From Phallusia mammillata (taxonomy: Eukaryota > Chordata > Ascidiacea > Phlebobranchia > Ascidiidae): DNA of 64,000 nucleotides. Positions within the stretch are counted from its first letter, which is position 1; the number at the start of each line of letters is the position of its first letter. Positions 12,254-23,800 of the stretch are shown here, in pieces. The notes beneath the pieces are model-generated. The model searched no databases. It was not told the origin of the DNA and saw only the letters and a list, made by a program, of their open reading frames with translations. The stretch spans positions 1 to 64,000 of the forward strand of contig QLIY01000063.1 of NCBI GenBank assembly GCA_003260075.1, given 5' to 3'. A program made the translations under genes and the position numbers.

Positions 12254-13007
12254 AAAGACTATTGCTTTTAGATCATTAACATTAGCTAGCTGTTTAGCAA
12301 ATTTTCATTTTTGAAATGCCTTTTAAAGGTTTAAGCCCTGCAGCTTCAAGTACACGTTTGTTATCTATTTAGACACATAGGCGGAAGTAGAAAAAATGTT
12401 TGGTTATCCAGCTTCCTCATATTGCTTGCTTACATTTTGGGGTGTAGCCTAATCCGAAATACTCACTCCGCAATGCTTTTTGGGTGCATATGACTATTAT
12501 GTAAAATAACTACTTATTTTTCAATGAAGCCATCCTTTTCCACCAGTTTTTTGTCATGTCAACACTATACCAATCTTAGTAGTTTTTTTTGGTTTTACGC
12601 ATTCACACAGTTCCTTCTAATTCCTGCAAGTTCCCGAATCAAGTTTAATTTTTATGCAATCGCCAATCGTGAAATTATGGTTGTTGTTTTTTCACCGTCA
12701 CCCTAATGCAAAGATTCAATTTTACATTTTCACCTGTGAGTACCAATGTGTTTTCTTGCAAATGGTCGATTTGAATGAAGTTCCATTTTAAATGCATTGT
12801 ATGGAGGTTTTGTGGCGTTTTTTTTTATGTACTAAGTATGTTTGTTTTTCCACGGTTGAAAGAATTTACGTGTCAAAAACATAAACCTTTTTTTCAGTTT
12901 TCGTATATTCCTGACATTTTTACACTTATTCTAAAACCTGCATTGTTATTATCACTTCGGTAAGTGTCGCATTTTACACCGGTTCAGTAAATCCTCTCCT
13001 TATGTTT

Positions 13008-13180
13008 AAAAATTTTAACCTGGTGATTATTTGAGGTATATTTCCTAACCAAACCGTTAGACACAGAGTTGGTAGTCGGGCCGGGTTCGGGCCCCCCCCC
13101 CAAAAATTTTAACCTGGTGATTATTTGAGGTATATTTCCTAACCAAACCAGACACAGAGTTGGTAGTCGGGCCGCGTTCG
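13008..13180. repeat. Direct duplication split by poly-C
   Basis: The stretch AATTTTAACCTGGTGATT...GAGTTGGTAGTCGGGCCG occurs on both sides of a 10-C run at 13092-13101, with small differences (a GTTA insertion, GGTT versus CGTT). Confidence 0.8.
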
Positions 13181-13532
13181 GACTTAGGTTTCTTCAAAAA
13201 AACGGGATTGATGCGAACCTGACTTTACACTCTTAAGTCAGTAATTTTTTCAATAAATTTAACTAGCCAAAGTTTGATATAACCGAATGTCAAACAGCCC
13301 CAAAACGTTTTGTTTAAAACCAATTGTCTATTGCGTTTGTTATCTCGGTCTTTTCTGATGCTTCAATGTATAGGCCTGTCAATCAAACGTCCGGGCTTCT
13401 CAAAATTTCAGGCCCGTTTTCACCTGGTTTGACAGAAAATAATGGAAGAATCATTGTTCGAGCTAGAACAAGAAATACCTAAGTGTCAACTACGACTAAT
13501 CGCTGAACACAATTCTGTGAAATTTGACATTG

Positions 13533-13655
13533 TCTTTGTACATTAAACTTTGGAATTCTAGCCATTTTGCGCAGTTCCTACGGCAAAATGAACCCCCCCC
13601 CCCACATTAAACTTTGGAATTCTAGCCATTTTGCGCAGTTCCTACGGCAAAGTGA
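13533..13655. repeat. Direct duplication split by poly-C
   Basis: ACATTAAACTTTGGAATTCT through TACGGCAAA occurs before and after CCCCCCCCCCC (13593-13603), differing by one base (AAAATGAA versus AAAGTGAA). Confidence 0.85.
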
Positions 13656-14672
13656 ACTGGAGTGAGTTACCTAAAAGGCTCTAAATCAGTTTGGGCATAA
13701 TCGTATTATTTAATTTTGTGGCGAAAGTTTATGTGGGTGATAGGTCAACGCATGGAAATGTATTGGTTTCCAGAACTTGCAGATTAACATATCAAATCAA
13801 ACGTGCTTTACATCAAAACAGCCCTATTAGCATCGGGCTGATAAAGCATGCATTGCAATGTTGCAACAAAACATTGTCCTGGACCCTTTCAAAACAAACG
13901 CCACTATACTACGCAGTTGTGGGTAGTACCACAATGAACCCAAACAGCAATTTTTCGGCAACAAAACAACTCGTTAAACTAGGAGTAAATATTGGCGATC
14001 AATTGATATTGGTTTGTTGAGCAGTGCCACGGCCGGTTTACGAGTGAAATTTTATGGAACGTAGATACGCTAATACGCCTAATACCTTTTGTTAGTTTTC
14101 GGCAAATTATTTCGAGTTTTATCACCCGCCTTGACGGGAAATGCCTTCAGAGAAAGGTGGTTTATAACAGTGAGCAAACATCGTCATCTGTTTTCACAAA
14201 TATAAGACGTGACTGGAATATTGTTTGTTACGCCCAGTCAACGATACTCAGTTCGCAATTTTAGTTCAAAACATGTCAACCTTTAGTAAAATAGTTTCTG
14301 TTTCAATTGCTCATTAAGATTGCTTTGTAGCAACCAATAGTTGGTAGATAGAAATCTGTTTGTGGCCTACTTGTTGTATTGAGCATTTACAATACAAGCT
14401 GTTCAAACAGTAATTCTTACAGCACGTAACAGCTTAGCCTTAGGTATTTGATTGAAGCTGCGTAACTGTGTTTTTCAGGAGTAAGTTAAGCTTTAATCAC
14501 TCAGTTATTTACCAAATCTTACTTTTTAACAAAAACAAAAAAACTGGATTATTTTTTCAGTGTTGCTTGCCTTTTGAACATTAGCATTAACCTAGTCTAC
14601 ATATTTCACCAGCTCTTCTTTTGCGACTATAACTACAGTGAAAACTGTTAAGGGTTAATACACTTGGTTTCC

Positions 14673-16158
14673 ATGGCTATCCACGTACCAGACTGCGAGA
14701 CGTTGATTTCGAACTACCTTCTTACTTTTGTTGCAAATCGCAGCAATGCTTCTCTTTCCGAAGTAGAACAACTGATCAAGGAACAGCTCGGTCCTTGCGA
14801 GGACCAACTCTTTAACTATTTGTCAGATACCTTCGTTTACAGCCTCATCTCACTGTATTGCGTCATAATGCCGATTGGCTTTTTCGGGAATCTTTGCATT
14901 ATCTTACTCATAGTTACGACACCAAAGCTTCAGAAGAGTCTGAACTTTTTGTTGATGTCTTTGGCAGTTAGTGATCTTATCTTGACTATGTGCCTTCCTT
15001 GGACTCTTAATTACAACATATCGTATGATTACGTTCATGGGAATACCCTTTGTCGTGCTGTTCCTCCAATTCAAGGTAACAAACAACATTATGTGTTTAA
15101 AACCAACCAGGTTGTAGACATTTTTGTATTACAGGTACAGCTGTAGCCAGCTCCATCTATGTCCTAGTAGTTATGGCTGTAGAGCGACATCAAGCGATTG
15201 CACATCCAACTCATGACCGAGCTCTCAGCAAAAAATCAAACATGGCAATATGTATTGCAGTTGTGTGGTGTCTTGCTTTATGTTTTCAGGTACAGCCGGA
15301 GACCATAACTAGAGCTATATGTCTGGTAACCATGCTTGATCAACATAATTAATTTTTTTCCAGATTCCGTTAATCGTTGTCGGACAGGATATATTGATCT
15401 GGAACGGAACCGAACCTTCTTCATTTCGAGGAATCAGCTACTACACTCAACTACATGCTTGTGGCGAGATTTGGAGCGAAGAACAAGCCTATTCGTTATC
15501 CATCGCAATCATTGTGATTCTCTACATTGTACCTCTTTTATTACTGCTGGTAACATACGCCAGAATTGGCTACATTTTGTCTGTACGACGGCCTGTTGGA
15601 AACATACTACCGGCCAGAGCTGCAGCTAGGGCTCAGAGAAGACGTCGCTTGTTGCTGCTGTTTGTTCTTTTGGTGGTTGTGTTTGCTGTGTTCTGGGGAC
15701 CGTACTTTATTATTCAGTGTATCAAGGCCTGCCGTCAAGGATACTGTAGCATCGAAGCAATTGCTTATCTCCAATGGCTTGGACACTCCAACGTGGCACT
15801 TGACCCGCTGCTGTATGCAGCCTTGCACGAAAGAATGCGCGAACACTTCTTTATAAAACTTGGCTTGGTTAAAAAGTTGTTTCGTTCGATTTGTTACTGT
15901 AAATGCCGCAAAGTTAAAGATGAAACGCTGATGGTCAGGGTTCAGGAAATGGAAGCCAGCGACACAACGCAGCCTTCGTCTAGTAATCTGGCAACTGTAT
16001 CACAAAGGTTGACCACTAATGTAAACACCAACATGCTAGCAGCTACACCCCTCAGTGACAATAGAACCTTGAAAACACCGCAATTGACCTTTGGTGTAAA
16101 TTCCAATAACAGCGCACCTGTATTGCCAGGGGTCATCGTGGACGATTCATCGACATAA
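14673..16158 (+). CDS. Class A (rhodopsin-like) GPCR, peptide-receptor-like orphan, 450 aa
   Basis: Three exons, 14673-15075, 15135-15289 and 15364-16158. The ATG at 14673 gives MAIHVPDCETL, and two N-terminal sequons (NRS, NAS) precede TM1. Visible landmarks: TM1 GNLCIILLI, TM2 LLMSLAVSDLILTM, the TM3 cysteine in NTLCRAV, the TM3 end AVERHQAIAHP, TM5 IVPLLLLLVTYARIGYIL, a strongly basic ICL3 (RAQRRRRLLLL), TM6 FAVFWGPYFIIQC, TM7 HSNVALDPLLYAAL, and a cysteine-rich helix 8 region (CYCKCRK). The DRY position reads ERH and NPxxY reads DPLLY. The phase-2 and phase-0 introns sit around TM3-TM4. The ligand is unknown; the overall look is of a neuropeptide or short-peptide receptor. Confidence 0.92.
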
Positions 16159-17835
16159 ACAAATAAGGCTATCTTGTGAGTGACGCTCATATCTCCTCCT
16201 GTCAGCTACCATTTTCGATTAAAAAATAATAGAAAATGTGAACACATAATCGCTTTTGTTAAAATAGAACCTCGCACTAATTGTTTGTTTCTGTAATTGA
16301 GTACAGCGTGTAGAAACAGTATTAAACGACATGATGCGTAGAATTATTCTTAACATATCGCTTAACATAAGGGTTGCCGTATAACGTCCTTACTTCAAAG
16401 ATTTGTCCTTATTTTAGAGGGCAATGTCTTAGAAAATTGTATTATTGTCCTTATTTTGTCTTATTTCTAACAATTACAAGTCAAATTCCTGCTGCAAGTA
16501 CAAGTTAACCTAGACTCGAGCTGTCGTGAGATGCAAGTATTTTCCACCACCAAGAAGTTGCTGGAACAGATTGTTTCCGGCAAAAATATGGCATGTAATA
16601 TATCATGGCACGTATCAATGCAAAGATTTGTTTAGAAACGTTAGTTCCGTTTGGTATTAAAATTTTTATTTTCGATTTTCCTTATTTTGGGGTCCATGTC
16701 GATGGCAACCCTGCATATAGCAGAGTAGCCTATTCAAAGCAACCAAACAAATCCAGGTTGTAGCCTATCTTACAAAGTCCACAGGAATGTTTCAGAACAA
16801 TTACCAATTGTAATTTCACATAATCATAAATCATGGTTAGTTTGCTGTATTCAACTGTGCAAAATAAAACAACGATTTGGCCGATTGGTATTTTCGGCAC
16901 ATGAACAAAATCGCAAACAGTAAATTTGTGGAAGCGCCCCTCTACTTGTAAAAAAAGCGCCACTACAGCAATGAAGACACAACCGTATTGCAGCAAAATA
17001 TGCTCATATAAGACTCCAAGAAATGTTATAGTTCACAGATTGTTGAGCGTTGAAGCAATTCGCTCTGAGGTAATTGCACTTTTTACTAGAAAAATCGATC
17101 AAAATTAACAGTCACTTAGGCTAAGGTAAATATCGCATACCGTCAATTTGGACTCGTGACTCGTGTAATAAAATGTTGAAAAATATTGATGTTTCTTGTC
17201 AATGTTGTAGGTGGTGCAAAAAAGAATCGATACCAGAACAATGCAAAGCACCAGCGATCGCTTTTAACTGTTAACAGAGAAATAAATATGGAACTTTGTT
17301 ACGAGTAAGTGGCACCGGAACATTGTAAAACACGACATTAAAATCTGCATTAATAATGCACAAGAACGTTTCGGAGACGACATAGTATAAAAGAAAATCA
17401 AAATTTTTGAAGAAACCTTACAACAGTGGTTCCCAACCGGGGAGGAATTTTGTAACTTTATGGGAGGAATTTACTTTAAATTGGTTTGGAAATAGACCAT
17501 TTAGCTCTGGGAAGGTTGGGAACCATTGCCCTACAACGTTACAAGCGCTCGAAAAGTTTTTTGACATCCAAAAAAAACGACCATCCAAATTGGTTTTGAC
17601 CAACTTGTGAAGTGTAAACCGCTATACTTGATTACAAAGTTGGTAACCAACAAGTCTTCAAATCCGACGTTTAGTTAAACTACACAACGTACGTCCTTTC
17701 CGTCAGCTGTAAGCACATCATCCGCTACTACTACGACCCCGACATCACTGCGACCGCTAAAGGGCGTAGTCAATCCGTATTGCACCTGAGTCGTTCCAAA
17801 TGCAAACCCCGGGATGGTTCCTGCTACAAGCGCTA
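16159..17835. other. Convergent intergenic region between the GPCR and synaptotagmin
   Basis: Contains the two facing 3' UTRs and a 105-bp hAT-type MITE. No further gene or RNA was recognised. Confidence 0.6.
17424..17528. mobile_element. Short hAT-type MITE, 105 bp
   Basis: The left end CAGTGGTTCCCAACC matches the right end GGTTGGGAACCATTG as an inverted repeat with one mismatch. Flanks CCTTACAA (17416-17423) and CCCTACAA (17529-17536) form an 8-bp duplication with one difference. CAGTGGTTCCCAA is a common hAT terminus. Confidence 0.85.
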
Positions 17836-20800
17836 CTACTGGTTGGGTAGAACCTCAGACAGGGAGTGCCATTTGGCAATAGCTTTACGAGGATGGTCCA
17901 TCATATCTTGCCAATGCAAAAGCTGTGCGCCACGACAGTACATAAAGGCGCCGATCTCCAAACGACCGTACTTGTGTTCGCCATGACGACCGCGGGTGAC
18001 AGCGTTCTTAATGGTCGATGAGACTTTTTGCAGAGCGCCTTTGCCGCAGGTGGTGACAACTAGAAAAAAATATTTTGTATCGATCAGTTGAAGCGTTGGT
18101 AAAAGTAAAGTGTTTGTGCGAAGACTGAGATGAAATAGAGTCTTACATCTGTATGGTTGGAAATTTACGTATTTGGAAATGGTGTCATTCATATGTACAA
18201 AATTGATAATTTTTCCTTCACATGTGAATTGGAATGACACTTTACTTTACATTAAAAAACAAGTTATTCCTCCTATAATGCAGAGTTACGACGAGAAAGT
18301 ATGTTTCGATGGCATTTTAAAAGGAAATGTCATCTTAAACAAGGTCACGTATTTTACAGAAGAAAAAACGCATAAGGTAGACTATAGTTTACAATTTTTG
18401 AACAATCAGCCCATTGGCACTGCACAAAAATCTGTAAAAAGATTTTTGTGCAGTGCTAATGGGCAGTGCTAATGCTGGGCATAACAGCAAAACCTGTTAA
18501 GCAACAACTTGTGCAATAGTTTGTCGAAAAACATTTCAGTTTTAGACAAAGAAACTTTTTAGCTTACCGTTGATTGAAAGCCAGGTCTTATCCATGTCTT
18601 TTGCGGTAACTTTAAAAGTGAAAGATTCGTTGTATTTTGGATCCGACACGCCTTCGTGTGTCACTGTCTTCTTGGTTTTAATTATGTTGTGGCCTTGTGT
18701 AAGTGTAACCCGCACAAATATACCTGCAATTAGATGTCTAGAATAATTGACTGTGTTTTAGTTGTCTCCGTGTCGCTTTAAAGGTCAACATATGCCCATT
18801 TTGATTGCAGCATTTAACCCTTTTCCGCCTACAGTAATCTAATTATAAATACTATTGAGGGTTGTTTTTTAATTTTATTTGGGCGAATTCTAGAAAATAT
18901 AAAATGGTCTCGTACTTGTTTCTTCCAAGTCCATTTGACGTAAGTTTTTCGCCTCTTGAACGACAACGGTGAGACGATCTAGGGTCGGATTGTAGCATAA
19001 TGATACATTCAGGTCGCCCAACGAGTTGCCAGTGTCCCCAGGCTGTAAAAAAATATTAGGATGCAAATATATTTGAATTCTTCATGTTAAGTTTGTATTC
19101 AAAATATGCTTTAAGAAATAATACGTTGACCTTAGGTACACAAGACACGGACTTAAATAGTAGCTTTAATAAAAACCAAATTGCCAGCGATGTAGAATAA
19201 AACGTATTCATTTTATTAAACAGAATAAATATAAACGCGTATGTTTCCGCTTGTACATTATATTTTCGCTGATGATGACAATTGTTTTTGTCAAAACGTA
19301 TGTTTAATAAAATGAATACGTTTTATTCTACATTGCTGGCAATTTGGATTTTATTAAAAAATTAAAAAATTATTTTATTAAAAATAAGTCGTTAGGGGAA
19401 AACACACAGAATTTAAACAGGTGCGTTATTTCTGTTAAACAAACTGACCAAAGGACTCACATATGTCACATTGTTTGTTTGTACATCTAACAACGTTAAC
19501 TAATAATATACAATACCCCACATTCCACTCTGTTTTAAATTTGAATATCATATACATGGAAAACTCACATGTGCAATATCATCCAAGTCCCTCCACATAA
19601 CTTCATCAGCCCTGGTCGGATCCAAATCAGTAAGACTTACCAGAGCGTGACCGAGAAGATGACGTGTCGACTTACGTTTGTCGAGGTCGTAAACGGAAAG
19701 GCGCAAGCAGCGCGTTTTAATTTCGCTATCTGAGACCTGCAAAAACAAACGAATCTTATATTTGAATGAAACGCTCTAAAGGTTACGTCGTGTATTTACA
19801 TGAACAGGGTATGGCAAATTTTAAATAAAACACGGAAATTTTGTTGGGTAAATAGCAAGACAAATTCGATGTATTGTTTAATAGGTTCGGTAAACGTAAT
19901 GTCAACGTCGGCGGTATAGCTTGCTGCGGTGTCAAGAATACGAATTGCCTTATTGGCTACTCCACGAATGTATAATTAACTGAAGACATTTATTTCGAGA
20001 TGTTGTGGCTATAGAATGCGTAGCCATTTCGTGTAACACAAAATGTCCGCCTTATTAACTGAAGGAGACTCTCAGGTATTTTGTTTACAACCAAAAATCG
20101 TTACTAAATGCCGCAACCACGAAACCTGTCATGTAAAATATTGCTTGTTTTCAAACTCATTATTAACATTATATTCCTCTCAGAGTATACGTAAATGAAC
20201 TGTAATGGGTGTTACAAGTTCAGAGTAACGCTCTAACACACACCTGCGTGGTACGACAAAAGTGCCTCTGGCGGTTCCGTTTAGTGATGATACGCTACTG
20301 GGCTTACTTCTCACCTGAAAGACGAAGGATTCGTTAAAGAGGGGATTGTTTGTGCGAAGGCGGACTTTGGTCTGCTGTGAAATTCTCTCGTCGGGAAGAA
20401 GGAATATTTTCACGAAGCTGTCGCGGAGTGAGTTGTTATGACCTCGATTGCCGAGTTGCTTTACCTGCCATGTGTTAAAAACACGTTAGCTAAACTGTCT
20501 ATTTCAGCATAATCCGGGAAAAAGGTTGTTTCAACGTAAAACAATACGTCGAAAAATTTGCATTTTCGGTTCCATATGTGGCATGTGATGAAGTTTGTTT
20601 AAAAGATAAATAAACAAATACATTGTTTACACAAGGTAGAACGAGTGGTCATTTATAGAATGATACGTAATAAAACGTTTTACCCACACCATTGCGCGTC
20701 TGCTAGTGAAGTTTAATGGTAAAAAAACGCATTTTCAACCTACGAACACGTTTTATTCTCTAAACGACTTGTTCGCTGCGTTTGGTATAGGTATTGTTTT

Positions 20801-23800
20801 ACACACATTCAGCTTTTCACCTATAACCACACATTCAAAGGCGAGATTAGCTACAGCCTATGGATGCTTTCTTTATCCTTATACTTAACAATGGGCTGGT
20901 CCGCGATATTAATTTAATTGAACTGGCGGCCAATAGCCTGAAACGAGTTGAGAACCACTGGCCTATAGCGTGCTTGCAATTGCCAAAATATTTCGCGTAT
21001 TCGAGCAACACGAACCTTGATCACTCGTACAGTGAGGGATTCAACCGCTCCGTCGTACACCAGGGAAAACCACACACGACCGCAGCGACTGGGCGGCAAA
21101 TCCTGCTCGCCACGCTCTGAGTACCTGAAACACACAGCAAGTCAGCAAAAAAACAATGCATCGGGCTAGGGGTCGACCTTTGCTCTGAGGCAGTTGTGTA
21201 TATTTCCCACACGTTTTGTTGCATGCTAATACCGCGGCTACACCTAATGATAACAAATACATGCGGTGTGGTTATTTCAATTGTGGTGAAGAAGTGCAAG
21301 GGGATAAAAATGACTGCGAGAAATAACCTCGTTGCTCTCTAAATGCAAATATGATTTAGGTGGACATTCCAACAGTTTATTAAACCGCTTCACCAATAAT
21401 TACCACAGCGCTGGGTAATTTCAGCCATTATGTCTTTATTACGTAGTTTCGTGTACTTCAAATTCGCAGACCAAAACAGAACAGAAACCGAAACTTGGTC
21501 GGAAAAATGTCTTACCTGTATAATTCGGGTTGTATTTTTCCTAACATGTTGTTGCGGAATTGTTCCGAAGAACTAAGCTGTGGCGAACTTGGTGAGCTTA
21601 CTGAAGGTGAAATATTTTGGTGTAATACTGGACTTCCTGTAAATAGTTTAAAGGATACTGTTAGCATCCTAAACATTACATTAAACCCAGTAGATTACCT
21701 ATTCTGACAGAAATATCTGGTTTTCTTTTTGGACATATACCTAAGTGTATTTTGTGTGTATAAGCAACGGTAAAAGCATTTAAATACACATTTGTGGTTA
21801 GAACTTATCAACAGGACGGAGAAAACGGATTAGACTGAGGAGCTACGATTGTCTGATACGGGGCCATATATTGTTACGTCACAGGTAATAATTGATTGCA
21901 CATCGGCGTGGCTCGACAGATTCAATTAAATTTTTTTACGTAATCCATCCGCACACATTGCAACGCAATTCTTCTTTTTAAAACTAGTTCGGCAACTTTT
22001 TCCATTGAACGTATACTTTATTTAGCAACCCCGGGCATTCAAATCTTGTGCCAAGTATCTGGCTCGCAACGGCCCATCCCTAACGATTACTACCTACGCA
22101 AAAAGCACCAGCCTCACTCTGCAATAATTTAAATATTAATACAGTTTATCGTTAAGTGACTTCGAGTGCCAATGCTCCCTGTGATAGACACATGGCGTTT
22201 GAACTCTGCTTACCAATATTACTGTTTCTGTCATCCCAGATATCTTCCATTCCGGTATCGTCACTTGAGTTGATGTTATTTCGCGATCCCATGGACGACC
22301 TTGAACCGATAGAAGACCTTGAAGGGCATCTGCATGACGCTATATCCGGTTGAATCTATAGGAGAAAACACCCACTTAAGCATTCGGCTGAATGAAAGAA
22401 TTCGATTTCAGTTTACGCTTTGTTTAAGTGGGGATTTCAAGTAACCGATGCCAGACTGGCTAAAATAAAACCGATTGTGTTTGCTATTAAACGGAGTGTG
22501 AATGCAAACGAGGTCAGTAAACAAACAAAAAATATTTTTCAATGATGTAATGGTCGGTTTAGCCCAGCGGTGTCCAAACTGGGGTCCGCGGTCCTTTAGG
22601 GGTCCGTGAGGCAATTTTGGGGGGACCGCGAAGCGGTTGAAGTAGATCTATAATATTGTTTGGCGTCGGTTTGTGCCACTAAATAAGTTTAAATCAAAGT
22701 AGAATTGAGAATCAACTGTCTCCATTGCTTAACAATAGCCTTTATTGAATGACAACTATCAAAAATGTAATTGTTTGCGCACAATTGTAATGCTTTTGTC
22801 TTGTATGTGATGTCACAAGCTGTGCTTGGATGACTTTTTTGCGCAATTTTGCATAACTAGCTAAAATCCTGAAATTAACTTTCATTTTTATGAAATACAT
22901 ATTAAGGCTTAAGGACCGCGAGCCCTCAAAATAATGGCAAAGGGACCGTTTTGAAAAAAATATCAAAAAGTTTGGGAACCGCTGGTTTAGCCGATCGGAT
23001 ATTGTTTACAGTGGATTGAAAATCGACCATACTCGTTCAAACTAAGTGTTGTTACGACTGCGCCTGTTACGCTCATCACGAACTGTTTTTGCTACGGATT
23101 TCGGTCATTGAAGATCGTGCGAACTTGGCCCAAGGCAGCGATACAAGGCAAAAACGTTTCATGGATAGCGCACTGAGGTTTGCCGTTCTGTAACCATGCA
23201 CAAAAAGCGTTTCTCACGAATAGTTTTCGTGCTGCACTGGTACTTCAGTTCGTGTATTGACGCAAACGGAGAATACCACTTGGTGCACTGAACCGTGAAC
23301 AATGCGAAATCTAAGCTAACGAGCTTAAAGCCACAAGCTCGTATGCAATCATTCGGAAATGTCAAGGCTTTTGAACGCAAAACACAGGCTTTCACGTGTT
23401 ATAGTTTGCACAGCACACAGTTCAAATAAAGCACAGTTTTACCTGCAGAGTTTCTGTGAGGCGACTCGGGGCAATGGGCGGAAGTTCGAAAGGAATATCA
23501 CCGTGATGAAGGGATCTTGTGACGGGCGATCTGCCCCCAATCGGCGTGGATAATAAACCTTTTGGCGCCACAGGATGGATTCTTAGTATCGGTGATGTGT
23601 TGATTTGCAGTGTTGGTGTCTTGATACTGCAAAACACAACACAACTCTAACAAAATACACGTACACAACCAAAAGTGAAACTAAGACATTATTGACTGAA
23701 AAACTTGAGCCGAATTACATTTTCCATGTATCTGACTGATGCATAATATGGAAATCAAACTTGGAATGCTGGAATCCACAGTCTGTATAAATTGTGACTC

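Larger units (their letters stand above)
12254..14672. other. Intergenic region, two poly-C-split duplications
   Basis: Elongase 3' UTR followed by about 2.3 kb with no convincing gene. A 109-codon open frame at 13691-14020 lacks an ATG start and has no recognisable similarity. Duplications split by C runs lie at about 13008-13180 and 13533-13650. Confidence 0.65.

Noticed and set aside
13691-14020. 109-codon open frame on plus
   Set aside because: It begins at a TTG rather than an ATG, has no splice context or recognisable composition, and lies in repeat-containing intergenic sequence.
22214-22355. Joining this synaptotagmin exon directly to 21016-21124
   Set aside because: The phases do not match; the intermediate exon 21516-21636 restores the frame.
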